IMG/VR virus record: IMGVR_UViG_3300037529_000004 | Span: 1-37,619 of that record | DNA from: a virus | Direction: 5' to 3' (one strand) | DNA: 37,619 nucleotides | Shown here: piece after piece, positions 20,219 to 29,254 of the stretch | Layout: every line of letters starts with the position of its first letter | How positions within the stretch are numbered: the first letter of the stretch is position 1 | The notes under the pieces: generated by a model | Seen by the model: the letters and a program-made list of their open reading frames with translations, nothing else | What the model was told of the DNA's origin: nothing | The model's database searches: none | Made by a program: the position numbers and the translations under genes

Positions 20219-22976
20219 GGGAGCGGCTCGCCGCGGCTGACAGGTCGATGCCTTTCGGCAAGGCCAGCATGCTTACCGCCGGATAGAACGAGGTGTGAAA
20301 CTCGGCACCGGCAACCGGCACAAGATCAAGCGTCACGGTGGTCTTCATCTTGACCGCAGCCGAGATTGGATCGCCGTCGGTCGGCGCCTGCTTGCGTTGG
20401 TACTGGCTCAGCACGTCGAGTTGTTCGATCAGCCCGTCCTTCACCCAGCAGGCGTTCACCGCGGTATCGACCGTAAGGTTTGTCAGGTCGATGCCGTCGT
20501 CCTGGATCGCGAACTGGTCGAGTGACTGATAGTAAAGCTCTGCATCAACCACCGCGTCCTGGCCGCCGTCGATCACTTGCCAGCCATCGGCGACATAATC
20601 GATTTCGACGTAGGTTTCCTCGCCGATCGTGCCCGAGGACGCCGCGCCCGTGCCGATGGGCACGCCGATGACGAACTCGCCGAGCATGACGCCATCGCCC
20701 ACGGTCAGTTTATAGCTCTTGACCTTGCCTGTAGCGCTGCCGCCGGCAATGCGCCGGTCGCTGAATGTGACGCTGTTGCGCAAAGTGATTGTCAGCGCCG
20801 TGCGCCAATCGACGGCAAACGCAATCTCGATGGCGCGGGACTTCGCGCGCATCTTGGCCCGCGCCTGAAGCAGCAGGTTTTCGAAGCTCGATGCGCCGCG
20901 GTCGGTCTGAAAGTAGCTCGCCTTCGTGAGCGAGCCGATCGGCACCTCGCCGCCGGCATCCACGCCTTGCCCGACATATTGCGACGTGAGGCTGACATCC
21001 TCCGCGTCGGCATCTGCGGTGTCGGTCAGCATGCGCTGCACATTAGCTGTGACGACAGCCGCCACCGTCTCGGTGCGCCGCCGGTCGGCCCGCCATTGCA
21101 GCACCATCCGCACTTTGTAGATCGAGATCGGGAAACTCGCCTCGTACTGCCCATAACTCGCGGTATAAGCCGCGACGGTGTTCTCCTCCTCGGTGCTATC
21201 CGCGGAGGTGGCCGGCTTCTGTTGTCCGGTGAACCTCACCGTGTAATTTGTCTGTCGGAACGTGCCGTTTTGCACGGAATCCTCGATATAGCACAGCGGT
21301 TTGCCGCTGCTGTCATTGCGTGTTGTCAGGCTCCAGCCGCCGCCGATGCTAGCCCCTGGCTTCGGCCAGTCCGATTTCAGTCCGTCGCCGTTGACGGTGC
21401 TAATCAAGCCCCCGCCGCCGCTGTCGCCGTGACGCAACGGGAACGATGTCCTATAGGGCGATCCCGCATTTGCGAAGGCGTTCACAAGCCGCTGCGTTAC
21501 CTCAACCGTGCCGTCACCACGTTGCTGCCATTCGACCGTGCCCGAAACGGTAACGGCAGTCAGCGGCGCATCCCCAACGGTCAGCGAGAAGGCATCGTAG
21601 AATGCGTCGCTTTCATCTATCGAGACGATGCCGTCCTCGCCGTCGAGGATGTCGCTGGCGGACAATTCCAGCGTGACCCGATCGAGGTGCCACAGCGCAG
21701 AGTAGGTTTCGAGCACTGTGTCCTGCGACACGTCCGCCGCCACCCAGATCGGGTCCCAATACGGCAGCGCCTTCATGTCATCGACAAGCGCGGACTTCTG
21801 CGCCAGGTAATCGTCCGGCCTCGCCCGGAACTGCAATGTTACGACCTCGCCCGCGGCCAGGCTCGGCACGCCGACGAGCTGACCGTTGAACAGCGGCACG
21901 AGGTCCGGTGTGCCACTGCCGTCCGCTGTCCACGCCTGATCCCAGGATAGCCAGCACCACAGTTGCCGGCCGAGCGCGAGAAGCCCCACATTCGGGTTCT
22001 TGAGTTCGATGTCCAGCGTCGCGAACCCGCCCTCCTCCTGGGCGATGACGATGCTCAGCACCTCTTCGTCAAAGCGGTTATGCACGGCCGGGTCGAAGTC
22101 AACGTCCGGTGTGCGCGGCCCTGTGATGGTCAGGAGCGCGCCGATCTCGGCCGAGGTCGCCGGCTGCTCTAGAATGAGGCTCGTCGCCGTCGCCGGGCTG
22201 TCGGGCGCAACAAACGTCGTGCCGACCGGAATGCCGTTGCCGGCGATGTTGTAACGCAAGCCCGGCACGAGGTCCGCCAGCACGCCCATCGGAATGCTAG
22301 TGATGCTGTACCAATCTTGATCGGCAAACCCGGTGATGTTGACCGGCACCTCGCCGGAGCCTGATGCGGTCACGTCTTGCTGCACGACGGCATCATCCAC
22401 CAGCGCGTAAATGTACATATCCACGTCCGGCGACGCGCCGTCGTAATCAATGAGCGCACCGGAGACCAGCATCGTCTCGTCGGCGACCGTGCCCTCGTCA
22501 TCCGGCGGCGGCGCCAGCGTGTTGCCGATGAACGTGCCGTTCACTTGATACGTACCGGCCGGCAGATCGAGATCGGCCGGCAATGTGATTGTGGCGCTGT
22601 CCAGCGTCGTTGTCGCCGAGATCGTGCCGAACGACACGGCCTTGGTGAGTTTGTAGGTGGCCGATGTATAGGTGCCGGTCGCCGCAGCCGAGAGGTTGAT
22701 TGTGCCCGTCTCGCCGGACAGCACCGAGTTGTCGTAGATAAACAGCGTGTCGTCAGCGACACCGGCGCCCTCGATGCCATAGAGCGCGTAGCCGTCCAGA
22801 TCGACGGCCGGCGCGAGATTAAAGAGCTGCTGCGTGCCGCTCTCGACCGAGCCGGTTGCCGTCAGGGTGAGGATCTGGCCGCCGTGCGTGTTGCCGGTGG
22901 TCGCGATCAGCACCTGCTCTTGGATCGTGCCGCCGGTCCAGGCGAAGCAAAACGGGCCGGGCACGCTATATTTCAT
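20208..22976 (-). CDS. Large tail tip / host-specificity protein
   Basis: 922 residues. Residues 1-290 are beta-rich repeats of the carbohydrate-binding or Ig-like kind (TLTATGSVESGTQQLF..., TASGSGEVPVNITGFADQDWYSI). From 300 on, DVDFDPAVHNRFDEEVLSIVIAQEEGGFATLDIELKNPN and LFNGQLVGVPSLAAGEVVTLQFRARPDDY resemble baseplate/tail-tip hub proteins of alphaproteobacterial siphophages and gene-transfer-agent tails, where the virus binds and opens the tip. The C-terminal third has RRTETVAAVVTANVQRMLTD and LRNSVTFSDRRIAGGSATGKVKSYKLTVGDGVMLGEFVIG. It follows the tape measure and one further tail gene, as expected. Confidence 0.78.
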   Translation of the reverse strand: MKYSVPGPFCFAWTGGTIQEQVLIATTGNTHGGQILTLTATGSVESGTQQLFNLAPAVDLDGYALYGIEGAGVADDTLFIYDNSVLSGETGTINLSAAATGTYTSATYKLTKAVSFGTISATTTLDSATITLPADLDLPAGTYQVNGTFIGNTLAPPPDDEGTVADETMLVSGALIDYDGASPDVDMYIYALVDDAVVQQDVTASGSGEVPVNITGFADQDWYSITSIPMGVLADLVPGLRYNIAGNGIPVGTTFVAPDSPATATSLILEQPATSAEIGALLTITGPRTPDVDFDPAVHNRFDEEVLSIVIAQEEGGFATLDIELKNPNVGLLALGRQLWCWLSWDQAWTADGSGTPDLVPLFNGQLVGVPSLAAGEVVTLQFRARPDDYLAQKSALVDDMKALPYWDPIWVAADVSQDTVLETYSALWHLDRVTLELSASDILDGEDGIVSIDESDAFYDAFSLTVGDAPLTAVTVSGTVEWQQRGDGTVEVTQRLVNAFANAGSPYRTSFPLRHGDSGGGGLISTVNGDGLKSDWPKPGASIGGGWSLTTRNDSSGKPLCYIEDSVQNGTFRQTNYTVRFTGQQKPATSADSTEEENTVAAYTASYGQYEASFPISIYKVRMVLQWRADRRRTETVAAVVTANVQRMLTDTADADAEDVSLTSQYVGQGVDAGGEVPIGSLTKASYFQTDRGASSFENLLLQARAKMRAKSRAIEIAFAVDWRTALTITLRNSVTFSDRRIAGGSATGKVKSYKLTVGDGVMLGEFVIGVPIGTGAASSGTIGEETYVEIDYVADGWQVIDGGQDAVVDAELYYQSLDQFAIQDDGIDLTNLTVDTAVNACWVKDGLIEQLDVLSQYQRKQAPTDGDPISAAVKMKTTVTLDLVPVAGAEFHTSFYPAVSMLALPKGIDLSAAASRSRAI

Positions 22977-23436
22977 CCAGCGTTAGCGACCAGGTGTATT
23001 GCGCCTCCCACTCGGCGCGCTCGCTCTGGTACTCGACGACGCGGCACTCCATCGCCGGACAGTAAAAGGTATAATCGCCCTCGACCCGCACCGTGCCTGG
23101 TACGGCCGAGCGACCGGCCGAGCCGGTCGCGGTGTGATAGGCTAGCTCGACGTGACAATAAACGCTGACCTGCATACCCGGCCAGATTCCATCCAGGGCC
23201 GGCGCCTGCTGATCTTCCCCCGACGCTTCCAACCGATATTTGCGGAACTGCGGCGCGCTAATATCCACGAGCGTCCCGTTGACGGTGCGGCGCAAGAGCG
23301 CGTCACCCTGTGCCACCGCGATCGGCGCTAGTGTGCCCTTGAGGCCGCGCACGGCGTAGGGCGGCAGATCAGGCCCGGCGACCCCCGGCAACGAGATGTC
23401 GAACACTGTGTTGCGCCCGGCCGGCAATGCTGGCAT
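22966..23436 (-). CDS. Minor tail protein after the tape measure
   Basis: 156 residues, ATG at 23436 overlapping the tape measure stop by one base (TGATG); an extension to 23745 in this frame is arginine-rich and only mirrors the tape measure gene. The body is beta-rich (NTVFDISLPGVAGPDLPPYAVRGLKGTLAPI, RRTVNGTLVDISAPQFRKYRLEASG, MQVSVYCHVELAYHT, RVEGDYTFYCPAMECRVVEYQSERAEWEAQYTWSLTLDE). It has the size and place of distal tail proteins that connect the tube to the tip. It overlaps the large tail tip gene by 11 bp. Confidence 0.7.
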   Translation of the reverse strand: MPALPAGRNTVFDISLPGVAGPDLPPYAVRGLKGTLAPIAVAQGDALLRRTVNGTLVDISAPQFRKYRLEASGEDQQAPALDGIWPGMQVSVYCHVELAYHTATGSAGRSAVPGTVRVEGDYTFYCPAMECRVVEYQSERAEWEAQYTWSLTLDEI

Positions 23437-25946
23437 CAGCGCCCGCCCGGTGTCCCGCCGTACCACGACGGTTTGGTGCCGGCCGAGCGCAGCGAGTAGC
23501 GCCGCGCCTCGTGCGCGAGCGAGGAGACGACATCGGCGCCGCCGGTCAGCGCAAAGCTCTTGCCGCCAAGGTGCAGATGCACCGGCGTCCCGCCGCCGCC
23601 CGTACCCGCCATGACCAGCCCGCCGGCGGCATAGCGGCCGCGCGGCAGGTGGCTGCCGCTGCCCCGATTCAGCATCGACAGAAACGGCACGCCGAGCTGC
23701 GACACGATCGAGCGGCGCATGACGAACTCGCCCGGCGTCAGCCATGCCGGGACGGTATCGCCATTGCCGCTGCCGGGGACGACGCCGCCGGCAGCCATGC
23801 CGGGCGCGGCTTGCGATGCCGCCGATGAGATTGCCGCAGCCGCGCTGTTCAATGCGTCCGTTAGAGCGGTCAACGCCCCGGAGAACGCGCTCGTTTGCTC
23901 GCTCGCACCCTCCATCGAACCGGCAACCGATCCGGCGCTTTGTTCTAGTGCATCGAAGCCTGGAGCGGCGGTGCCTGATGATGCTTCGCCGCCGAACGGT
24001 GCCGGCGCCCCGCTGAAGGCGTCCCGTATCGCTTGCGCCAGCGGCGACACCGCACCTGGTGCTGCCGTGCCCCCCGACAACTCGCCCCCGAACGCCATCG
24101 GTGCGTTCTTCGCTGCGTCCGCGGCGGCCGAAATGCGATCGTCTACCGCTTGCTTGAACTCGTCAGATCGCGCGCGGAACGAACCTGGCGCTTGCTCTGC
24201 CGCCTTGTCCGCCGCCGTCGCCGACTTTGTCTGTGCGGCCGATGCCTTGTTCGCCGAACCTGTAACCGCGTCCAGCGCTGCGGCGGCGCCAAATCCCGCC
24301 CCTGTTACCTTGCCCAATGCTGCGTTGACATCGACCCAGCGGTTGCCGCCCGGTCCCGTGACACCCTGGCCGATCGGCATCTTCGCGCCGGTTGCCATGT
24401 CAACCATCTCCGGGTTGACCTCGTCAAAGGTGCCGGTCGGCACACTGCGCATCATCTCGTGCCAGTTGGTGTCGCGCAGCTGAAGCGGGACATCAAGCAA
24501 CTCGCTCGGCGTCATCTGGTTGAATGGTTTGTTTACCCCGCCGCTCCGCGTGTGTGCTGCGGCATCTGCTGTCGCCGCACCGAGGGCCGCAGTCTGCGTG
24601 GTCGTGCGCTGCGTCAGGTCGCGCACCTGGTCGGCGGACGTCGCCGCGCTCCTCGTGTTCTTGTTCACCTCGCTCATGTTTTGCGCGGTGGCGTCCGTCG
24701 CCGGCACCGCCTGCGTCATGCTGTCGGTGAATTTCTTACCGGCCTCGGTGCCGCTCAGCAGATACGCCACGACCGCACCGACGGCCGCAACCAAGGCGCC
24801 GAACGGGCTGCGGATCGCCGCCGCGCTTAGCAGTAGCCATGCGGTCTTTGCGATATTGATCGCCGTCGTCAGCAGGCCGAAGACGCCGACCAGCTTGAAC
24901 AGCATCAGCGACATTGCGATGCCTTTGCCGGTCCAATTCGTCCCGAACATATTGTTTACTGACGTGGCAATAAGATCCAAGCCCTTGGCGAATGCGTTGA
25001 ATGCAAAACGCAAAACACTGAGCACATCAAGCGCGACATTCTTCATCGCGATCAGATTGCGCAAAAACTCGGTCTGCGCCTGCTTGCCCAGCAATACGTT
25101 ATTGAGATCCGTAAAGAACCTTTGAATATCCGCAGTAAAGTTGCCGAGCGTGCCTCGCGCCGTGTCGAGTGCTTGCGTGAGGCCCGGAAACACCGCGATA
25201 ACGGCATCCATCTTGATCGAGTTGATGGTGCCGCGGAACTTGCCCAAGGCGGTTTCGTACCGCTCCATACTGGCCAAGTCTTGTTTGGTCGGAAACCGAC
25301 CAAACTGATGCATCGCCTGCACGAACTTCGGGATTCCGACTTCGGCGGCGAGCAGCATCGCCTTGGCGAACTTGTTGATGTCGTCTTCGCCAAAGGCGAG
25401 CGCGCCGGAGCGGGCCGCCACCGCCGGCTTGATTTCTCTGATTCGCGCCCAGCGCTTGACGTAAATATCTAGCAGCGTGTTGAGCCGGTTTACGCCCTGG
25501 ACGCTCTTCGTGTTTATTCCCAGAGCGGTAAACGCATTGTCGGCACCAGCCGCAGCCTTGTCCGCATCGGCAACGGCACCGGCGAATTGAATAAACGCGC
25601 CGCCGACCTTTTCACCTGCGTTGCCGGTCTGCTCCAGCGCGATCTGGAAGGCGCGCAATGTGTCAATCGGAAACTGCGTGGCGGCCGCGACGTTGCGCAG
25701 CTCCTGCATCTGCGAGGTGACATCGACGAGAATATCGACGCCGCGCCGCAACCCTTCGAATGCCGCGATGCCCTTTAGGCCGCCCTTCAATTGCTCGAAT
25801 GAACGCGCGGTTTTCTCGGTCGCCGCGGCGATCCGCTGCATCGACTGTTCGCCGATCTTGCCAAGGCTGAGAAAGCCCTCGCGGACCTGCTCTTGGCCGA
25901 CCAGCTCGATAAATTGCGAGATGCCGCCCGACCTGCCGCGCGCCAT
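23436..25946 (-). CDS. Tail tape measure protein
   Basis: 836 residues. The N-terminus has a helical motif (QFIELVGQEQVREGFLSLGKIGEQSMQRIAAATEKTARSFEQLKGGLKG) typical of tape measures. Hydrophobic segments near residues 335-400 (MSLMLFKLVGVFGLLTTAINIAKTAWLLL..., GALVAAVGAVVAYLLSG) can enter the host membrane. The C-terminus has AAGGVVPGSGNGDTVPAWLTPGEFVMRRS near 719-750, a hallmark of tape measures. At about 0.15 nm per residue the tail would be around 125 nm long. ATG overlaps the previous stop (TAATG); GGAGGG lies nine bases before it. Confidence 0.94.
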   Translation of the reverse strand: MARGRSGGISQFIELVGQEQVREGFLSLGKIGEQSMQRIAAATEKTARSFEQLKGGLKGIAAFEGLRRGVDILVDVTSQMQELRNVAAATQFPIDTLRAFQIALEQTGNAGEKVGGAFIQFAGAVADADKAAAGADNAFTALGINTKSVQGVNRLNTLLDIYVKRWARIREIKPAVAARSGALAFGEDDINKFAKAMLLAAEVGIPKFVQAMHQFGRFPTKQDLASMERYETALGKFRGTINSIKMDAVIAVFPGLTQALDTARGTLGNFTADIQRFFTDLNNVLLGKQAQTEFLRNLIAMKNVALDVLSVLRFAFNAFAKGLDLIATSVNNMFGTNWTGKGIAMSLMLFKLVGVFGLLTTAINIAKTAWLLLSAAAIRSPFGALVAAVGAVVAYLLSGTEAGKKFTDSMTQAVPATDATAQNMSEVNKNTRSAATSADQVRDLTQRTTTQTAALGAATADAAAHTRSGGVNKPFNQMTPSELLDVPLQLRDTNWHEMMRSVPTGTFDEVNPEMVDMATGAKMPIGQGVTGPGGNRWVDVNAALGKVTGAGFGAAAALDAVTGSANKASAAQTKSATAADKAAEQAPGSFRARSDEFKQAVDDRISAAADAAKNAPMAFGGELSGGTAAPGAVSPLAQAIRDAFSGAPAPFGGEASSGTAAPGFDALEQSAGSVAGSMEGASEQTSAFSGALTALTDALNSAAAAISSAASQAAPGMAAGGVVPGSGNGDTVPAWLTPGEFVMRRSIVSQLGVPFLSMLNRGSGSHLPRGRYAAGGLVMAGTGGGGTPVHLHLGGKSFALTGGADVVSSLAHEARRYSLRSAGTKPSWYGGTPGGR

Positions 25947-26596
25947 TATTTATTGCCCTCCAGTGCCATCATGCGCTTGTACAACTCCGGCAGTTCCTGC
26001 CGCATCCGCTCGTAGATTTCGTCAAAGTGCAGACGCTGGTGGATCGTGACCGACGAAAGCCCGACAAAGATCGGCACCTTCTGCTTGCGCGTTGCCGCCA
26101 TGCCGCGCGTCAGCCGCGCCCGTGTGACCTTGCCGGTTGTCCGCCGGCCGCCGCGACCTGCCGCCACGTCGCCCAGCAGCAACGGCGGTTTGCCGGGGCG
26201 CTTGACAAACTGCAGCTTGCCGAACATGCGCTCGTAGATCCGCGGCGTCAGACGTTTGCGGCTAACTCGCTGCACGACATGGCTCAGCGGCAGCCACAAA
26301 TACTTCTTACGGAGCGGTTCGATCGTGCCCCCGCGCTCAAAGATGTTCAGGAACTGCTTACGCCGATAGCCGCGCAAGGATGGCCGCAACGAATAGCCGC
26401 CGCGCGGCTTGGCCCGCGCGAAAAACCACTTGGCATTCGATGGCCCGACGACCGAAGCGAGGTCCGCCTGGCCTTGCCGCTGGATTTCCTTTGCGCCTTC
26501 GCGGAACGCCTTGGTTGCCGCCCGCGCCATTTGCTGCTGCGCCTCGGTCAGTCCGCGGCGCCAGGCGTTGCGGTCGTACTTGACCTTAACCGCCAT
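25946..26596 (-). CDS. DUF6441-like tail protein
   Basis: 216 residues, strongly basic. The N-terminal VKYDRNAWRRGLTEAQQQMARAATKAFREGAKEIQRQGQADLASVVGPSNAKWFFARAKPRGGYSLRPSLRGYRR is helical; the rest has KKYLWLPLSHVVQRVSRKRLTPRIYERMFGKLQFVKRPGKPPLLLG and a KVPIFVGLSSVTIHQRLHFDEIYERMRQELPELYKR tail. The layout is like DUF6441 proteins of phages, whose role is not known; the place just before the tape measure suggests a tail initiator or assembly factor. Overlaps the chaperone gene by 11 bp and the tape measure by one base. Confidence 0.65.
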   Translation of the reverse strand: MAVKVKYDRNAWRRGLTEAQQQMARAATKAFREGAKEIQRQGQADLASVVGPSNAKWFFARAKPRGGYSLRPSLRGYRRKQFLNIFERGGTIEPLRKKYLWLPLSHVVQRVSRKRLTPRIYERMFGKLQFVKRPGKPPLLLGDVAAGRGGRRTTGKVTRARLTRGMAATRKQKVPIFVGLSSVTIHQRLHFDEIYERMRQELPELYKRMMALEGNK

Positions 26597-26786
26597 TGCG
26601 GCTCAGCACCTTGCGCAGCTCTTTCGGGTCGCCCTGCGCCGCGAAGGCGTGCAAGGCCAACTCGCGCTGCTGCTCCAGCTCCATCAGTTTGCCGTCGATA
26701 AAGATGACCTGGCTCATGCGGTACGGCGTCCAGCTCATGACCTCATCCAATGAGCCATAGCCGGCACGAGACAGCGCAAGCGCCAT
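26586..26786 (-). CDS. Tail assembly chaperone, T-like part (probable -1 frameshift partner)
   Basis: 66 residues from the ATG at 26786, but the reading frame stays open and looks conserved further upstream: GIRRYWQGDGYDIAEMALALSRAGYGSLDEVMSWTPYRMSQ covers 26586-26840. The YWQGDGYDIAEMALALSRAGYG part is typical of proteins of this kind and lies before the ATG, so a free-standing start would cut it. The upstream gene's frame ends in this overlap, and moving -1 within GACGGGGACGGGGAGG (26831-26846) joins them, as in lambda G-GT. No classical X-XXY-YYZ heptamer is seen, so the slip site is uncertain. Confidence 0.7.
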   Translation of the reverse strand: MALALSRAGYGSLDEVMSWTPYRMSQVIFIDGKLMELEQQRELALHAFAAQGDPKELRKVLSRNGG

Positions 26787-26791
26787 CTCGG

Positions 26792-27211
26792 CTATGTCGT
26801 ACCCGTCGCCCTGCCAATAGCGCCGGATTCCTCCCCGTCCCCGTCCAGAACCATCTGGACGAAAGGGCGGACAACAGCCCGCGGCAGCGTCAGTTCGGCG
26901 ATCGCCGCAAGCAGATCGAGCGCCGCCACGCCGGGCAGGCTGCGCGCGTCCGCAAGCTCGCTATCTTTTGGCGCATGCCCGTTCAGCGAGGTGCCGAGCG
27001 CGATCATCGTCGCCACGCAATCCGGCGCCTGTGCCGCCAGGGCCGAGCCGTCGAGGCGGTCGAACGAGCCGGTGAGCAGCTTGCCCAGCTCCGGGTAGTC
27101 GGCGAGCAGCCGTGCCAGTTCCTCGGCCGTGAGGCCGCGGATTGTGACATCTTCGCCGGCAACCGTGACCGTGCGGTGGAGCTTTTTCGCGATGTCCTTG
27201 AGACCGGGCAC
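26792..27211 (-). CDS. Tail assembly chaperone, G-like part
   Basis: 139 residues from a GTG at 27211, two bases after the tail-tube gene stop, with GGAGG about 11 bases upstream. PGLKDIAKKLHRTVTVAGEDVTIRGLTAEELARLLADYPELGKLLTGSFDRLDGSALAAQAPDCVATMIALGTSL... is a beta-then-helical protein like lambda gpG/TAC pre-tape-measure proteins, which coat the tape measure during assembly. The last residues (DGDGEESGAIGRATGTT) read past the proposed slip site into a frame-specific tail. Placement between tube and tape measure is diagnostic. Confidence 0.75.
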   Translation of the reverse strand: MPGLKDIAKKLHRTVTVAGEDVTIRGLTAEELARLLADYPELGKLLTGSFDRLDGSALAAQAPDCVATMIALGTSLNGHAPKDSELADARSLPGVAALDLLAAIAELTLPRAVVRPFVQMVLDGDGEESGAIGRATGTT

Positions 27212-27213
27212 GC

Positions 27214-27810
27214 TTATGCCGCCTCCCTCGCGCGCTGCCGGACGGGCGCACGCTGCGCACCGCTTGCCAGGGTCGGCGTCACCTCGTCGGTGATGTCCCA
27301 GGTTGCGGTGCCGAACGAGCCGGTCGCATCGATCAACACCTCGGCGGTGATCTCCATCGAGGCCCACTCTTCGCTAATCAGGTTTATGCTGCTGCTCGGC
27401 GTGATCGAAACATTCGGCCAATAATACTGCGTCCTCGGGCCTACGTCGTTTTGCCCGACAAATAATAATGCGCCGGTAATTTCGGCCAGGCTGAATATGT
27501 CGATCGTGTCCGGGGTGGGCGGTGTCCCGGTCGTAACGTCGCCCATCAGCGCCAGCCCCAGGTTAAACGGATTTGACTCTTCGAGAACAATTCGTACCGT
27601 CGCAGATTTCTCGCGGATCACCCGGCGATCTTTCGAACGGACACCGGCCATCGCGCTAAAGTGGTCGAGCATGTCGAGATTAGGTGTCCACTCCACCTCA
27701 GGAGCATTACCGAGATGCGTCCAGACCGTGCCGCCGTCGGCACTGAACTTCACGTAGCCCTTGGCGATAAAATAATTGTTGATGTCAGGCGCGGTTGTTG
27801 CGAAGGCCAT
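27214..27810 (-). CDS. Major tail tube protein
   Basis: 198 residues. ATG has GGAG seven bases upstream. The sequence AFATTAPDINNYFIAKGYVKFSADGGTVWTHLGNAPEVEWTPNLDMLDHFSAMAG..., followed by VIREKSATVRIVLEESNPFNLGLALMG and the C-terminal WASMEITAEVLIDATGSFGTATWDI, matches tail-tube proteins of HK97/lambda-like phages: an N-terminal loop, alternating strands, and a SATVRIxLEE strand. It should form hexameric rings stacked into the tail tube. Slight overlap with the tail terminator start region. Confidence 0.85.
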   Translation of the reverse strand: MAFATTAPDINNYFIAKGYVKFSADGGTVWTHLGNAPEVEWTPNLDMLDHFSAMAGVRSKDRRVIREKSATVRIVLEESNPFNLGLALMGDVTTGTPPTPDTIDIFSLAEITGALLFVGQNDVGPRTQYYWPNVSITPSSSINLISEEWASMEITAEVLIDATGSFGTATWDITDEVTPTLASGAQRAPVRQRAREAA

Positions 27811-28267
27811 GATTTAACTCCACCGTCCCTGTGATGTCGTTGAGATTGAGCGTGTAGATGAATGTGAAATTCACATCCATGCGCGGCTCTTTCGTTTCCG
27901 GCGTGGGTTCGTTGACCGTGCATCCGTCATAGCGAATGCCGCCTGCGGTGCCGGTGAGATCGAGCAGCGTTTGGTCCTGCAAAACCGTGGAGATCAGCCG
28001 GCCGCGAAACAGGCTCATCAGCGGGCCGGCGTCGTCGGCAGCGCCGCGCACCAGCAGCCAGATTTGCGGCGTCAGTTGCAGCCGTTGCGCGCCGGAGCGA
28101 TTGGCCGAAGCTGGCGCGTCGAGGCGTTCCTCGCTGCCATCCTGGACGACCAGCGCCGGGCGGCCCAAAAGCGGCACGTCCAGAACGTTGCGCTTGGCCG
28201 AGACGATACCCTGTAGGCTGCCGCAGACCGTTGTCAAACGTGCGAGGATCGCTTCGCGCTTATCCAC
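27785..28267 (-). CDS. Tail terminator-like protein
   Basis: 160 residues from a GTG at 28267. An N-terminal helix (DKREAILARLTTVCGSLQGIVSAKRNVLD) is followed by strands (PALVVQDGSEERLDAPASANRSGAQRLQLTPQIWLLV), a helix (MSLFRGRLISTVLQDQTLLDLTG) and IRYDGCTVNEPTPETKEPRMDVNFTFIYTLNLND. The helix-strand-helix order, length and position before the tail tube fit tail terminator proteins (lambda gpU / DUF3168-like), which cap the tube and join it to the head. The assignment rests mainly on gene order. Confidence 0.65.
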   Translation of the reverse strand: MDKREAILARLTTVCGSLQGIVSAKRNVLDVPLLGRPALVVQDGSEERLDAPASANRSGAQRLQLTPQIWLLVRGAADDAGPLMSLFRGRLISTVLQDQTLLDLTGTAGGIRYDGCTVNEPTPETKEPRMDVNFTFIYTLNLNDITGTVELNHGLRNNRA

Positions 28268-28604
28268 GGGCCGTGAGATTTACCCGCACGAGAGCGCCGC
28301 CGTAGTACAGCGGCGCCACTTGCGTGATGTTCGCCGGGTCGCCATCGACCAGCAGGCGATCATCACGCGAGGGGATGCCGAAGGCGCCCAGCCCACTAGG
28401 CGAAACAATGACGACGATCGGCACCACATCGCCCGCTTCGAGATCCTGCGGCCCGCTCGGACGTACTGCCGCCGGGCAGTCGATGCTATCGGTGATTGTC
28501 ACGGCGCCGGTCGCGGTGTCCACGCTGGTGCGCTGGAGCGTCACGGTCTGCCCGTAGCCGGCGAGGGCCGCGTCCAGGCGGGCGATCAGCGTGTCGGCGT
28601 TCAC
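28260..28604 (-). CDS. Head-closure/neck protein
   Basis: 114 residues from a GTG at 28604, which overlaps the previous stop (GTGA); the longer frame to 28775 is not used. VNADTLIARLDAALAGYGQTVTLQRTSVDTATGAVTITDSIDCPAAVRPSGPQDLEAGDVVPIVVIVSPSGLGAFGIPSRDDRLLVDGDPANITQVAPLYYGGALVRVNLTARG is a beta-barrel pattern like SPP1 gp16/HK97 gp7-type stopper proteins. Located between connector and tail terminator, it probably seals the filled head. Confidence 0.65.
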   Translation of the reverse strand: MNADTLIARLDAALAGYGQTVTLQRTSVDTATGAVTITDSIDCPAAVRPSGPQDLEAGDVVPIVVIVSPSGLGAFGIPSRDDRLLVDGDPANITQVAPLYYGGALVRVNLTARG

Positions 28605-29254
28605 AGGCTGAAGAGTCGGTATGGCTGCAACAAATCGCGCGTGCCCGGCGGTATCGCGCCCGCCGTTGTGCCCGAGCCGTAATCCCCGGCAAATACCTGG
28701 GAGAGCACGTCCGGTATCGTCTCGCTGCGCAGTGCCGGATCGCGACCCTCGGCATGGTAGCGCGAGGTCAGCCAATCGAGCGCGGCGGCCTGGATGTCAT
28801 CGGGAATGGGCTCATAGCCGGCGGTGTAATCCACCGTGATGAGCATACCGGTCCAGCCGTAGGGATCGGCGCCGTCGAGGCGATAGAGCAGCCCGCGGTC
28901 GGTGTCGGCCTCATAGTACAGCGGATCGACCGCTACGCCATCTTCGGTGATGGTGGCGAGTGGCGCGCCGGTGATGTCCACCGCAATCGGGTACTGTCGA
29001 AGCTGTAATGGCTCGCCAGGGTAGTTGTAGTTGCAGACGTAGCGGAACTGGTCGCGGTAGGACTGCTGGACGAGCACGCGATCGACGTACCGGAATATCC
29101 CCTGCGACACGCTCGCGATCTGCGCCGTCAGGCTGGCATCCTGCGTCGTATCGGCCGGGTCGATGCCGAGCGCCGCCTTGGCCTGATCTACCGTGACAAG
29201 CGCCATCGATGCCGCCGGTGTCACGGTGCGGCTAATGCGATATTCGGAGATCAT
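28601..29254 (-). CDS. Head-tail connector (gp6-like adaptor)
   Basis: 217 residues; ATG overlaps the previous stop (ATGA). ALVTVDQAKAALGIDPADTTQDASLTAQIASVSQGIFRYVDR is the characteristic helical opening of gp6/phiE125 gp8-like adaptors (VTlaeaKahLrid..dtddDalI..lI.aA...ie...). A middle beta hairpin follows (PLQLRQYPIAVDITGAPLATITEDGVAVDPLYYEADTDRGLLYRL), then IPDDIQAAALDWLTSRYHAEG, the C-terminal helix seen in this family. It should form a ring under the portal. Confidence 0.85.
   Translation of the reverse strand: MISEYRISRTVTPAASMALVTVDQAKAALGIDPADTTQDASLTAQIASVSQGIFRYVDRVLVQQSYRDQFRYVCNYNYPGEPLQLRQYPIAVDITGAPLATITEDGVAVDPLYYEADTDRGLLYRLDGADPYGWTGMLITVDYTAGYEPIPDDIQAAALDWLTSRYHAEGRDPALRSETIPDVLSQVFAGDYGSGTTAGAIPPGTRDLLQPYRLFSL

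Noticed and set aside
20577-21950. 457-codon plus-strand frame
   Set aside because: Antisense of the large tail tip gene; composition (Arg, His, Val runs) is typical of a mirror frame, with no ribosome-binding site or domain.
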